Origin: Allolobophora icterica
Taxonomy: Eukaryota; Annelida; Clitellata; Crassiclitellata; Lumbricidae
Direction of reading: 5' to 3'
Length of the DNA stretch: 64,000 nucleotides
NCBI GenBank assembly: GCA_963556255.1
Contig: OY744605.1
Location: 9,479,873 to 9,543,872 of the forward strand
This document shows, one piece after another, positions 36,360 to 48,950 of this stretch; the stretch's first letter is position 1; each line of letters begins with the position of its first letter. The translations under genes and the position numbers were made by a program. Under the pieces are notes generated by a model. That model had not been told where the DNA came from. It ran no database searches and saw nothing but the letters and a program-made list of their open reading frames with translations.

Positions 36360-36640
36360 TATCACGTAATATTTTCTATCTTGGTTCAGTGGATAGTAAA
36401 TATATTAACTTCCCACCACATCTTACCACTTACTGTTATACATAATATTACTACAGATAGTAAACCATTTAGCCTCATATCACACCATATCACATATTTT
36501 CTATCTTGGTTCAATGGATAGTAAGTAATTAGTAAGCAAATTAGCTACTTACCACACCTTACTACATATTTTCTACCTTGGTTCTGTGGATGGTACACAA
36601 ATTAGCTTTTAACCACACATAATATTTTCTATAATTATGT
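36360..36640. repeat. CTATCTTGGTTCAGTGGATAG minisatellite, locus 1
   Basis: About four units of ttttctatcttggttc, agtggatagtaaa and a ttaccacac block. A larger array of the same unit lies at 39665-41060. Confidence 0.85.
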
Positions 36641-36841
36641 TAAATATGCAAAACTGACATTAAATATTTTGATATGTTTACATCTTTAGCAGTTCCACAG
36701 AGTATTTGGAAGGCATTGTTTGAGTTGAGCTGGAATGACCCAATAATTATAATTATGTTAAATGTGCTTTTCTTAAGGTAATAAAAAGCTCTATATTAAA
36801 GCACAAAACTGCGTTTTGTTATATAATTATGTTTAAACTAC

Positions 36842-37068
36842 CTACATGGTAAGCCATCGTTTATGGTGTAGGTGTTGACCTAGGAGTGATTTGACAGTAG
36901 TGGTTGATGCTTTTTCATTCAGTTGAAGCAGAAGATCAACGCACTCAGCCAACTGCTTTGGACTCAACTTAAACACAAGAACATAACATTAAATTGTAAC
37001 TAGAGCAGGAAAATGTGAACTGTGTACACACCTTAGCAACATCATCTATCACTAGAGCACTGAAAAAC
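36842..37068 (-). CDS. Last two exons of an unrecognised gene, copy 1
   Basis: Minus-strand exon X1 (37032-37068, 37 nt) sits between a pyrimidine-rich acceptor ending caacag and donor gtgtgt, and reads FFSALVIDDVAK after one phase base. Exon Y1 (36842-36967), after acceptor gtgtttaag, continues in phase as LSPKQLAECVDLLLQLNEKA to a TAG. A second copy of the pair lies about 1.06 kb upstream in the sense direction. The piece is flanked by direct repeats of attaaagcacaaaactgcg (about 36795 and 37178). The predicted peptide is alpha-helical and not recognised. Confidence 0.5.
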
Positions 37069-37902
37069 CTGTTGAAAAAAAGAAATTTTTAATTTGAAAT
37101 GAATGTTATAGTACATCAAAAAGCCATGATTGCTTGCCTCTTAAATCACTGCTTCACATGATAATAATTATATTATATTAAAGCACAAAACTGCGTTTTG
37201 TTATATCAATCAATCAATCAATCAATTTCTTTATTGCTTTCGACGACAGTTAACAATAACGATAACATCAATAGAGCAGCTACTAATTTGACAACATGTA
37301 ACGATAACATTATTGAAGAAACTATAATCAAGATCAAGATCATGCACATGAGTCCATATGAGATAAACTAGAAGAATGCATATAGTAGCTTGATGAACCA
37401 TCAGTACATGCAAACTTACAGCAAAAGTACATCAAAATTACATCAAAAGTACATCAAAATTAAATGTAATATAAACAAATTAATTTTATTGAATAGTATA
37501 GACTCATTTTGTTGCGTTATTTTATATATAATCATATTTTTTCTGTCATCTACGGCAAAGGGCGTCCCTAAGGGATATGAATCCCGCTAAACAGGGGTAC
37601 CCAACTAGTGGTAATTACAAATTATATGATGGCTTAAGATTATTTTCTCTCCAAGGTTAGCAGGAGGTTAAAAATAAAGAACTGAGGGTAAATTAGGAGA
37701 GAATTTACAATTTAATAAACGACTTAACTATACTTAATTAAAGAATATGTTCCGGGGTCAGGTCCCAGCAGTGACATTCAGTAGGTACGATAAGCGGGTG
37801 CCTGGTTAGTTATGAGATTATTTCTGGGATATAAGAAATATCTTTAGTGATTTTTTAAACACTATTTTAAACACGTATTTATTATAATTATGTTTAAACT
37901 AC

Positions 37903-38141
37903 CTACATGGTAAGCCATCGTTTATGATGTAGGTGTTGACCTAGGAGCAGAAACTGGAGTGATTTGACAGTAGTGGTTGAGGCTTTTTCATTCAGTTGAA
38001 GCAGAAGATCAACGCACTCAGCCAACTGCTTTGGACTCGACTTAAACACAAGAACATAACATTAAATTGTAACTAGAGCAGGAAAATGTGAACTGTGTAC
38101 ACACCTTAGCAACATCATCTATCACTAGAGCACTGAAAAAC
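37903..38141 (-). CDS. Last two exons of the same gene, copy 2
   Basis: Exon X2 (38105-38141) is identical in length and reading to X1. Exon Y2 (37903-38040) matches Y1 apart from a 12-nt in-frame insertion (KSLQFLLLGQ instead of KSLLGQ) and single changes, with the same stop. An upstream piece ending at donor gtaatg (lower bound 38496) reads DEFGNLFSGTT plus AG, whose phase exactly fits the G that opens X1/X2. That gives at least three consecutive minus-strand exons. Splice sites and phase are seen; protein identity is unknown. Confidence 0.5.
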
Positions 38142-38495
38142 CTGTTGACAAAAAGAACTTTTTTATTTGAAATGAATGTTATAGTACATCAAAAAGCCAT
38201 GATTGCTTGCCTCTTAAATCACTGCTTCCCATGATTCCTAAAAGCATTATTTAGTCTACTGTAGCACTAAAGAACAACACAGTTTCAGGCAGATCAGGGT
38301 TACCACTAGCTCTATGTATTATTAGCAACTCCAAGAGTGCTATAAAATAGTGCTATATAAATATCAAGATACATACACATACAATAATATACCATCAAGC
38401 ATGATGAATCTGATCATTAACACACTGGGAGCACCTCTGATTAGCGAATACTCATGCCCACCATACACCATCAGTGCTATCAACAGAATCATTAC

Positions 38496-38524
38496 CTAGT
38501 GGTTCCAGAAAACAAATTGCCAAA
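38496..38524 (-). CDS. Probable upstream exon of the duplicated-exon gene
   Basis: Reads EFGNLFSGTT with donor gtaatg and ends in phase 2, fitting the next exon. The acceptor could be ctactgatgag at 38525; if not, the exon extends further upstream through GATLPTD. Nothing further upstream could be linked. Confidence 0.4.
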
Positions 38525-39177
38525 CTCATCAGTAGGGAGAGTTGCACCAATGCAAATAAAAATAAATAACAGGAATGGATTATTTAACTTAGAGCACCAC
38601 GGAACAAGCCCCGTCAAAACCTTCGCAGAATAGTCCATACCAAAGCAGCAGTGAACTAGACTGTAACACCAGTGCATCAAGGGGACAAGTAACATTACTT
38701 CTATAGCATAGCTCACGTCGTAAGTTCTCAGTATAAATTCTTCAGTGTATCAGGTTGTGTCGTGAATATATTAAATAGATTACACAAGCAACAGAGGAAT
38801 AGATTACCCTTTCTACAGAAAGCTTACTTCATTTCATCCATAAAATGGGCCATATGTGAACAAAATTTGGGAGACAAGTCTTAGACTGTTTTAAATCAGA
38901 GGTTGTGTTCTAGGCAGTGGCGGTGCCAGCCATGCAATTTCAGTAGGTCGCGTTAAGGTCATGGGACTTATACAGCAGATCGAAAAAATTAATGTTAATG
39001 TTTGAGTTTGACGCATCAAGCAGCATAACCTCAACATATGTTACGGAGCAGAGTCCAGAATTCGGAGCAGTACACTAAATGGAATTCTATAAAGAAGCTC
39101 ACTCCGCCCCCAGGTCCTATTAGCAAATCAACATATGAAATCGGAAATCAAAACCAAAAACCTACATATTATGGATA

Positions 39178-39575
39178 ACAGTCATAACACCAGCTCAGTG
39201 CTTGGCAAGACACAACTGTGCTTGGTGATATAACCCAAAGCCTAGCCTAGCAAGTAATAGTTATAACACCGGCATAACACTTGGCCAAACAACGGAATTA
39301 ATGTATGCAATCAAAGGTCTGAATATAATTGACAAGAAGACGGTAAGTTACAAAGTAAAATCTATGCCTGAAAAAGGAAGTGAGTATCGGATCAATGCTT
39401 GGTAAAACAACCAAGAGCCCAATCAATTGGTAATAATTACAATACTGGCATAATACTTGGCTAATCAACTGAATTAATGCATACATTGAAAAGTGTAAAC
39501 GTGGTTGACAACAAGAAAGTAGCTACAGATCTACGCTTGAAAAAGGAAGTGAACATCTGATCAGTGCATTGTACG
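39178..39575. repeat. Diverged tandem duplication of about 185 bp
   Basis: 39245-39430 and 39430-39570 share aataa.ta.aacac.ggcataa, cttgg, gaattaatg.atac and gaaaaaggaagtga blocks. A third, weaker copy starts at 39178. Confidence 0.65.
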
Positions 39576-39664
39576 GGCTCCAATGACATGTTTACTAGTG
39601 AAAGAATATACTGGATTAGTTCATGGTTGATAATCAAAGTTCAGTTCCTGATTCGTTCAAATCT

Positions 39665-41060
39665 TAACACTATTTTCTATCCTGGCTCAGTGGCTAGTAA
39701 ATAAATCAACTTCTTACCACATCTTACCCAGTGATGGGCACTAAACTATTTTTTTTTAGTTAAACTAAAACTATTTTCCAACTAAAAAAAGTAGTTAAAC
39801 TAAAGTTGGCAACTGATTTTGGAAATTAGTTAACTAAACTAAAAAAAGTAGTTAAACTTTTTCCAACTGTTTTCCAACTATTTACGACAAAAATTTTTGC
39901 AATAAAAGACGGTAAGTGAACTGTAATAATGCAAAGCGTCAATGACAATATCACCTTCAAACTATGCAATGTGTACTGTTCTGGCATACAGTTACATGTG
40001 CACTGTAAGTAGTGTATGAATTTGAAAACACAGGCTGTAAATGCTAAAACCATGCAGTGTTAAAATGTTTTTTTGCTGACAGTGTTCAATGTTCACTGTG
40101 GAAAAATAGTTGCATATTGCTGATTTTTTTAGTTAAACTTTTTAGTTAGCAACTAAAATTTTTTAGTTAAACTATGGTTTTAACTAAACTATTTTTTTTA
40201 GTTAAACTTCTTCCTTAACTAAAATGTTTTAGTTAAACTAATAGTTAGCAACTTTTTAGTTAACTATTGCCCATCACTGATCTTACCCCATTTCTTCCTT
40301 ATCCTAGCTGAGAATTTTCCTGTTTCTTTGTCAGACTGGGTCTAGATTGAGCTAAGCTATTAGGCATAAAAGTTTTCTATCCTCACTCAGTGGATTGTAA
40401 ACGAAATAGCTTCTTATCATGCCTTACCGCATAACATTTTCTATCTTGGGTCAGTGGATATATGGTAAACGAATCAACTTCTTACCATGCCTTACAACAT
40501 AACCTTTTCTATCTTGGCTCAGTGGATAGTAAATATATTAACTTCCCACCACATCTTACCACGTAATGTTAATACAGATAGTAAACTATTTAGCTTCTTA
40601 TCACACCATATCACAAAATATTTTCTATCTTGGTTCAGTGTATAGTAAACAAGTCATCTTCCTACCACACCCTACCACATAATATTATCTATCCTGGTTC
40701 AGTGGATATTAAACAAGTTAACTCCTTATCACAACTTATCACATAATATAAACAAGTTAGCTCCTTGTCACAACTTATCACATAATATTTTCTATCTTGA
40801 CTCAGTGGATAGTAAATAAATTAGCTCCTTGTTACACCTTACAACATAATATTTTCAATCTTGGTTCAATGGATAGTAAACAAATTAGTAAGCAAATTAG
40901 CTATTTACCTCATCTTACTACATATTTTCTATCTTGGTTCTGTGGATGTTAAACAAATTAGCTTTTTACCACACCTTATCACATAATATTTTCTATCTTG
41001 GTAAAGCATATAGTAAACAACTTAACCTTTTGCCACATCTTGTCACATTTTCTCCTTAAC
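39665..41060. repeat. CTATCTTGGTTCAGTGGATAG minisatellite, locus 2
   Basis: Roughly ten units of the 36360 family, split by the MITE at 39729-40279. The unit holds ttttctatcttgg, cagtggatagtaaa, and a ttaccacaccttaccacata block. Confidence 0.85.
39729..40279. mobile_element. hAT-like MITE, CAGTGATGGGCA family, copy 1
   Basis: Ends cagtgatgggca and the inverted tgcccatcactg. Perfect TSD atcttacc (39721-39728, 40280-40287). The interior is built of tttagttaaact/agtttaactaaa words at both ends. Nearly full-length copy 2 is at 62596-63141. Confidence 0.95.
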
Positions 41061-42655
41061 CTAGCCAAGAAATTGATTAAATTTGATCATTAGACTGAGC
41101 CCACATTGATAGCTAAGCTATTAGAGCACAACAGTTATGACTAAACAACTTTAATAAGTTTAAAATGGTGAAGCTAATATAATTGGTGCAATTCTAAAGC
41201 TTCATTATATAGCTACCTAAACATAATTATGGTAAGCCTAGGAATTAATTTAGACCTTGCAGAATAAAACCATTGCAATTTGCTTAATTGAGCTGATGTT
41301 AGCAGGTGAGAAAATTGCAAAGTGACATAAAGTTGTGTGTGTAATGCATTACTGAACACTGTAAATGACTTCTAGCAATTAGTATAACCTAATAGTACTC
41401 ATGTTTACTAGTTTTGTTCGTATTGGTAGTAGAAATTCATGTGCAAAATGGTTTTAAATATTTCATTATTTGGGTTTGCCACAGACGGAAGGCTTTAAAA
41501 CAGGACTTTTTTTTAACGTGGCTCACCACTAACTTATAGAATTGGCGACCAACATCAAACTTAAATTCCAGAAGAATTAATTGGCTCAAGGCTTTCCGAG
41601 ACAACTGTTACATAGAGATAATTAAATGGGCTGTTTTATTGCTGCTGTTATTATATTAATAATAAAAATTATAATCTGTGCACAAGATGAATAGAACCGT
41701 TCCATCCTTCTGTTTGCGATAAGCATTCCTGTATGCCTATTTTTCTGTCGAGCCAATTAATAAATTAACGCGAGAAACGTGCATAGCAAAAATTAACAGC
41801 TTTCAGACATAATTTCGTGTATTATTCTGTTTGCGATAAGCATTCCTGCTGGCGAATTTGTGTGTTTAGCCAATTAATAAGTTAACGCGTGAAATGTGCA
41901 AAGCATGACATGCTCAGCGCACATGTCCGTGTGGCGCACGCGGTCAATTATTGACGTAAAACTGGAAAAATCACAATTGCTAATTTATCAAAAAATCCGT
42001 GGGTTAGAAAAACACGAAAGGCTAAATTAGTTGCGATAAAAATTGTAATTAAATTTGCAACATTACCTTTTTTAAACGTTTGTTAACGAAGTGAAGCGGT
42101 GTTGGCAAAATTATTACACAGTATGTCATGGCGACCCTTAGCAACTCTCAACTCACGCGTTGCGATATAAATCTCGCGAGATTCTATATATCTGAGCGAG
42201 AGAAATCTATATGTCGTTTTTGATGGCCAAAACGCACTATTTGTTGAGTTTGAAGAAAATAAGGCGTAAATCTGGGGCAAATTCAAAATACTGCTTGATC
42301 TTGTTGAGAAAAAATACTACCTAAAATGTTTTGAAAACAAGCCACCCAGATTTTAATTTATAAGCCAAAATGTGTGAGAGCAGAAAACGACGACTTTTAT
42401 CGTAATCGTGATATAGACCCTAGATTTCAATATTTTATTACAAATCGCTGGATGCAGACTAAGCGCTGCCCATTTAATTACTAGAAGAAAGGATGGCTGG
42501 CAACCGATTGCCAACCGATTTTCTACACTAGGCTGTCTTCCAAGATTTTCAGAGGGCGAAAACGCTACATGCTCCGAGAAAAGAGCACTTAACGTTCGGG
42601 GAGCAGGAAAGGATAGGAAAATAACCCCGAAAAGAGTTGCAACCACGCCATCCAC
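41061..42655. other. No recognised gene
   Basis: AT-rich DNA. A duplicated block (ctgtttgcgataagcattcctg at 41709 and 41828, with aattaataaattaacgcg nearby) is the only structure noted. No coding sequence supported. Confidence 0.45.
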
Positions 42656-42656
42656 G

Positions 42657-42756
<100 letters not shown>

Positions 42757-42799
42757 CACATACGCATTACATCCAAGCTATGTTTATATATAAATTATA

Positions 42800-44526
42800 G
42801 GGTAAAGTGGGGTAATTTCGGCATGGAGGTAATTTCGGCACCCCCGAGTAGCCGAGAAAATATCGTGCAGCAGTAAAGCTGTATGGTGTGATGTCATAGG
42901 TCTGGACGGTATAATATAGAAAAAGTTATAAAACCTTGTAAGAATCGCATTTTTAGAACGATTGGTGAGTCATGTTTGTTTTGATGCATTTTGTTAACTG
43001 TATATCAATTCAGAGTCATCGTTGCTAAAAATTTGGTATCGCTCCTATAAATAAATGCATTGGTTTTTCTCCACATTTAAATATTGCTCTTCAGAACCCT
43101 GAGCGAATACAAAGTGTATAGCAGCCGATTATTTTTTCTATGTACGGTCAGATTAATGCCTATCTATGAGGTAATTTCGGCATTCAACTCTTTTCTAATT
43201 CCGGCAGTGCCGAAATTTGCTCAAGGGTAGTGCCGAAATTACCTTGCTTCGGTTGGCCACGTTTAAATAGACTTTTTAATTCTGTCAGCATCCGTTGCAT
43301 AGTTAAAACGCTAGAGTATTTGCAAAAGTAAAATGGATGATTTGGTGAGATAACTGAGCCAAGCCCTAAATGTGGACGATATGCTCAATGGTCGAACAAT
43401 GACATCAGGTTAGCAGTAAAGGCTGTGCTTGTTGAAGAGCGTCCAAAAAAACGATCGCTAAACAGCTTGGAATTCCACGCCAAACTCTTCAGGATTATCT
43501 GAAAAGAGCTTGCGTGGACGGTGCTGTCGACCAACTAAGGCACGCAGAAGTCTTGAAAAGTGTGCCCTACAAAAGACAGTTGGAGACGGAAGAGGCTGCA
43601 AAGAAGAAAACTCAACGAACGTCCACTAGAGAAGACGAACAAGAGGAGGAAGCGTGAATTCTGCAGTAGCGGCAGCAGCTGTGAAAGACATGTAATGACA
43701 AGGCCAAACTCTAGCCTATATCGAGTCACAGAATGGTTTGCAGCTAGTAGTTTCGTCGACACAACTCTATGCCTGTTTTGCAAGATTCCGCATTGTAACG
43801 TTCGTGTAGACGTGCAGAAATGGGTGTGTGAAAACTCCACTTGCACCGACAACAAACTGTGGTAGTTGCGAGTAGACTTTAGATGTCGCAACTCACAAAC
43901 GTCATGTTTATTGCACTGTAGGGCCTAAATGCTTCATAAATGTTATCATTTTGCTTGGTCATTTTTGTCGTCGTTAAATTGTTGACTTACTTTAGGTAGG
44001 ATAAGGATTTGCGCAAAAGAACTCTTGCATGATGGCAGTGGCCTCCACTCGCCCGTCCATTTGCACTAGGCTACTATGACTCGGGTTTGTTTGAACAGTT
44101 TGTGAATTTTGTAATAAACATAAGCTAAACATAGCATTGCGTGTTACAGTCTCTGACTGTAGAGTGTAAACAAATGCAGGTATATATCCCCCATAGGGTA
44201 TACATTCATAGTTTATGCTTATAAATCTGCTCAATTTAGTCATAAATGTATGATAATTTTCATGTCGGTTAATTTCGTCACCCCTGCCGAAATTACCCTA
44301 CCCTGTGGCCGAAATTACCCTACCATGTGGGTAATTTCGGCCTTTGAGTGTCTTCACTTCGCATGTTATAACATAAATTTGTGAAAGACGATTCACAGTT
44401 TGAAGGCGCCATTTCATAGCAGAGGGTTGCAGCAAACTGTGGAAACTTCAATATGTCCTACAGATGTAATAGCATTTTAAATATTGAAGAAATTGCTTAA
44501 GGTGCCGAAATTACCCTATTTTACCC
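42800..44526 (+). mobile_element. Pogo/mariner-like DNA transposon, degenerate
   Basis: A 24-bp terminal inverted repeat starting gggtaaagtggggtaattt (left), with two mismatches on the right, is flanked by TA (42798-42799, 44527-44528). The motif taatttcggca recurs at 42818-42840, near 43170 and 43250, and at 44270-44340, so subterminal repeats are multiple. The interior carries a decayed helix-turn-helix gene. TA target, TIR and HTH fit the Tc1/mariner-pogo group. Confidence 0.85.
43334..43660 (+). pseudogene. Pogo-like transposase N-terminus (pipsqueak-type HTH), frameshifted
   Basis: The plus strand reads NNDIRLAVKAVLVEE, then a one-base shift in an A-run, then KKTIAKQLGIPRQTLQDYLK and RACVDGAVDQ. 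This is the DNA-binding HTH_psq/CENP-B-like start of pogo/Tigger-type transposases. Only the N-terminal part is recognisable, followed by a basic stretch; no DDE domain was found. Confidence 0.65.
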
Positions 44527-44932
44527 TATATACGTGTATGTGTGTCTATAACTATATTTTCATATAATTATATATATGTAGGCCTATCTGTACGCTTATG
44601 AATATGCACGAATATATATTTTCATACTATGTTATACATATAATAATGTATATGTATGAATTCAAGTTCATAATATTGTCTTTATATATCCATGCGATGA
44701 TTGTTAGTACATATATATAGGTATGTTTGATGTATATAATAATTTATATGGCGCTTTTGCAGTTACTCCCTAAGCGCCGTATAAATAAGCGAGCATGAAA
44801 CGAGGCTTCCGTCGTTAAGTTGGTTGTGTTGTTCTTATCTCAAGCTTCCTAATTGCTAACCATGCATCATCCCACGCATCGTCTCCTATTTGATTGCTAT
44901 ATATATGTATATGAATATATATATATATATAT

Positions 44933-45365
44933 TAGGGCTGTACCGAATATTCGCTTCGTATTCGCTTCGGGGCCGAATAGTGGGCCAAATAGCTATTCGG
45001 TATTCGGCCGAATAGTAGCGGTCGGACCGAATACGAATAGTGGTCGCGTGACATCTGTTTCTGCATATGCGGCTGTTATAGCGAGTGGAGTGAACGTTAT
45101 AAGTAAGTGACAATTTCTAAGTTTAGTTAAATTAGTTCCATTCCTAGTTTACACAGACTGGCAGAAGGGTGCAAAAATTACAAGTAGTTAACTGTTTACT
45201 TTTAGTTTATGCATTAAATTTACTCAGCTGAAACTTTTGCTTACATTTGAAATGTTGAATGTTGTCGGTAGACCTATTTTGTACACTATTCGTATTCGGC
45301 CGAAAGTTGGTCCAATTATTCGTATTCGGCCCGAATAGTGATAATCACTATTCGGTACAGCCCTA
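44933..45365. mobile_element. hAT-like MITE (TAGGGCTGTACCGAATA) in a (TA)n site
   Basis: Ends tagggctgtaccgaata and the inverted attcggtacagcccta. atatatat stands outside both ends, fitting an 8-bp TSD in a (TA)n target, so the TSD itself is weak evidence. Subterminal attcgtattcggcc words are repeated. Confidence 0.82.
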
Positions 45366-45493
45366 ATATATATATATATAAAGTGCCACCCTGCAGTACT
45401 TATATAATTATATATAATATGTATGTGTGCGCATGCTTGTGTGTATACTACAGTACTGTGTAGGCATAGGTGCATGTGTATAGATGTGTGTAG

Positions 45494-45499
<6 letters not shown>

Positions 45500-45576
<77 letters not shown>
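45500..45576. repeat. (TA)n microsatellite
   Basis: About 36 perfect ta units. Confidence 0.95.
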
Positions 45577-45577
<1 letters not shown>

Positions 45578-45959
45578 ATACGGTATATACATGTATCATG
45601 CATTTGTGAATGTATTAGGGTATATATATGTGTATATATATATTCATCATCATCTATATATATATATATAATTATATATATTTATATTCACAAATATGCA
45701 TAAGCTGTAATATCTGCACAAATAGGTGCGTCCTTTTTATGTTCTTCAGGTCTCAACCAAAGACTCGTCTATTTAAGCTTGCTTATCCTCCCGGGCGCAG
45801 GGCTTCTGGTTTCTCGGGCTTATCGGATTTAAACCGGGCTTATATAAGCTACATCGGATTATGACTTTTACTTCGATTTCACTTAAAGCAACCATCGACG
45901 GATTGCTTGTGCTGTATGATATCGGCGCTTTAGAAAACATTATTGTCAATGTTCGATAT

Positions 45960-46500
45960 ACCATGCATTGTGGGTCCACAAGACACGTAGGGACTGTTTT
46001 GGTTCCAGATGACACAGAGTTACTGATGTGTGTCCACAAGACAAACAGGGACTGTTTTGGTTCCAGATGACACATATAGTTACTGATGTGTGTCCACAAG
46101 ACACACAGGGATTGTTGTGGGCTTGTGGCTCAAGAAGACACATAGTTACTGATGTGGTTCCAGACGACACACAGTTACTGCCGTGGGCCACAAGCGACAC
46201 AGTTACTGATGTGTGTCCAGATTACACACAGTTACTGCTGTGGCTCCAAGTGACACAAGTTACTGCCAAGGCTCCAGAAGACACACATTATGTGCGTATG
46301 TGGCTCCAGATGACACACAGTAACTGTTAATAATGTGGGTCCAGATAACACACATGTCAGTTACTGTTCAGGCTCCAGAAGACACACAATTACTAATGTG
46401 CACTTGGTCCAGATAACACACAGTAACTGTTAATAATGTGGGTCCAGATAACACACAGTTACTGATGTGGCTCAAGATGACACACAGTTACTGATGTGGG
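45960..46500. repeat. Minisatellite with CACACAGTTACTGATGTG units
   Basis: Units of about 30-60 bp with the core gacacacagttactgatgtg and ggctccagatgacac, in variable arrangement. Confidence 0.85.
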
Positions 46501-46739
46501 TGGGCGCAGAAGATGGCCATTACTAGTTGACGGTAAACGATCTGTGAAGAATACGGGCAGCGTGTAATGTGTCTCTTGGGGAAAGTCTGCTTCTGTGTAA
46601 TTAGGATTGTTTTTGTTGATACGTTAAACGCGGATAATGTCTTTGATTGTCTCCTGTCTCCAATTCTTAATAAATACGCTGCTTTGAAGTTCGCCGCATG
46701 CAGTAGTTAATGGATTGTTATTATTTTTTGCCGTTGTCG

Positions 46740-47130
46740 GCGTCGATATTAATATCAGCAGCGTCGTTATCATAATCACTAGTATCATCATCATCTCCTT
46801 TACTATCAACATCATTTTCATCATTATCACAATCATATACATCATCATTATCATCTTTGTCGTTTTCATAATTTATATAGCCAGCGTCATCATCATTTTC
46901 ATCATCATCATCGTCATCATCATCATCATCATCTTTACCATCATCGTCATCATTATCATCGTCGCCATCGTCGAGCAGTCATCATCATCATTCTCGTCAT
47001 CATTATCGTCGTTGTCGTCGACGTCGCAGTCATCATCATTATCGTCGTCATCATTATTATCATCATCATCGTCGACGTCATTGTCATCATTACTGTTGCC
47101 GCCTTCATCATCTTTCTCTTCATCATCACC
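46740..47130. repeat. Imperfect (ATC)n tract
   Basis: atc/gtc triplets with many interruptions. Ile/Ser frames are artefacts. Confidence 0.85.
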
Positions 47131-47285
47131 TCACCTTCTGTTCCGACATCATTTCCATTTCTTGTTACGACACCTCTGTTCAACATCTGCATATTGAAAA
47201 TCGCTTCGGGCAAACAACCGCTGCTTAAAACATCTTCGAGATTAATAATTATAATTCAATGAGTCTATTAATATAGACATGGTGC

Positions 47286-47365
47286 GTGATAGTCCAGGGA
47301 CTTGTCTGCTGGACTGTCAACTTAATGGTCGGGTTTCGTATCCGTGCCAGGACAGAAATTTATTT
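47286..47365 (+). repeat. tRNA-like SINE head
   Basis: The sequence holds tagtccagggacttgtctgc then ctgtcaacttaatggtcggg and ttcgtatccgtgcc, resembling a D-arm, anticodon arm and box B in order. It is not a clean cloverleaf, so a SINE relic is likelier than a tRNA gene. Confidence 0.35.
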
Positions 47366-47555
47366 CGAGAATTCTTCTCCATCTGTGTCCCAAGCCAAAT
47401 CAGCTATGATGAGTACACTGGCCACACACTGTCGGTGGGAAGATGAGACGGCGAGGGAGAGGACTGACCACTCGCCTTCATATGCCGAGGGAAAGAAAAA
47501 AGTCGCTGAAACTTCACATGTTCTGGATCCTCTTCTAGGCTGCTAGGGCAGCAAA

Positions 47556-48555
47556 CAGTGTTATTTTCGTTCCAGAGAATAGAATAGGAATTATAATTAT
47601 TTAATATTAGTTCCACGGAACGAAAACTGGAACAAAAAATAATAATAGGAATAAAAATTTCAATTTTTTCCTGGAACGAGAACGGAATAGAATAAAAATT
47701 AATTTTTAGACGAGAACGGAATAGAATAAAATTTATTTTTTTAAGCTGCCCAACCGATAATAATATTCTAACGTTAACTAATAACTATGCGGAATGACGA
47801 CGGCTCTTGATTGACGTCACGGTGCGGCGCTATGATGAAGCTTCTCCGTATATTCTATAAAATAATAGGCTATGCACTCTGATTCAAACTTCTGACAACA
47901 AGAGTGAGGCACACAGACTCCCCATCAAACATGCTCGTGACAGCATTGCAGCAGAACTTTCTAAATACATTCAGGAAATTGAAGAACACAAGTCGCTGTT
48001 CCTAGTCTCTTTGACTTCTGGCAGAGTAGACATTCAGTTTACCCACAGCTCGCTGTTATAGATGAAGATTTAGTTTCAGCTCCCGCGTCAGAGGCGTTCG
48101 TAGAATCTTTTCTGTTGCAGGATGGATGTCTACAGGTCGCAGAAATCGATTGAGCACATCCCTTGAGATGCGGGTGTTTTTTAAACTCAACAGTAAAATA
48201 ATTGACTGGTAGGCCTAACGTTTTAGTGTGTCTGCCTATATACTGTTTTATGAACAGTCGCATTCACATTGTCCGACAGACATTAACCGTTCATGTTAGA
48301 ACTGTGACAACTGTAAGTGGATTTGGGAGTGGAACCACAAATAATTTTTGTGTGGAACTAGAACTGGAACTAATATTATTTATAAAGAGGAAGTGGAACT
48401 AGAATAAGAATAAAATTTATTTCTTAAGAGGAACTAGAACTAGAATAAGAATAAAATTTATTTCTCAAGAGGAACTAGAACTAGAACTAAAATGATAGCA
48501 GTGGAATAGAATAAGAACTGGAATAGAAATTAATGCTGGAACTAAAATAACACTG
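47556..48555 (+). mobile_element. 1.0-kb hAT element with perfect 8-bp TSD
   Basis: Ends cagtgttattttcgttcc and, inverted, cagtgttattttagttcc. The octamer gcagcaaa is repeated at 47548-47555 and 48556-48563. Subterminal regions repeat ggaactagaa/gaacggaatagaata words. The centre carries a relic of a hAT transposase C-terminus. Confidence 0.93.
47985..48195 (+). pseudogene. hAT transposase dimerisation-domain relic
   Basis: In changing plus-strand frames the segment gives PSLFDFWQSRVD, then PASEAFVESFLLQDG, then ARSLEMRVFFKLN. These correspond in order to the hAT C-terminal blocks (fW......P.L, the PASSAPSERVFS-type block, and the terminal FL..N). Several stops and shifts make it non-functional. 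Confidence 0.6.
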
Positions 48556-48759
48556 GCAGCAAACCGTGTGAGACAGACGTCGTTATGATGTTTTAGCGAC
48601 TTCACTTTCTTAGCCTCGGTATACTAGTGTGAGTGACCACTGACCAGTCCTTTCTCTCGCTGACTGATCTTCCCACCGACAGTGTACAGTGGGGTATTCA
48701 TTTGATTGTTACATTCGCCGGGAGTGTTAGTTGAAAGGAAGTCTTGACATATTATAATA

Positions 48760-48950
48760 TAATCCAATCTAGTCTAGACTGTCTAGTAGTATCTAGTCTA
48801 ATGTAGTTCAATCTAGTCTAGTCAAATATAATATAATCCAGTATATTCTAATCTATTCTTATCTTTTTCCCGGTGCTGGCATTGAAGCGAGTTGAAAGCG
48901 CCGCTGATCTGAGTGGCGCTATATGAGTTTTCGATTACAGTTACAATTAC
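48760..48950. repeat. CTAGT-word tract and a LINE-tail-like hairpin
   Basis: tctagtctaga-type pentamers at 48765-48860 are followed by agcgccgctgatctgagtgg and cgctatatga, resembling CR1/L2 3' tails. Confidence 0.45.

Noticed and set aside
38917..39130. Another hAT-like end (cagtggcggtgcc)
   Set aside because: Only one terminus could be found, with no inverted partner or TSD.
45861..46330. Frames through the CACACAGTTACTG repeats
   Set aside because: Minisatellite-driven open frames in both directions.
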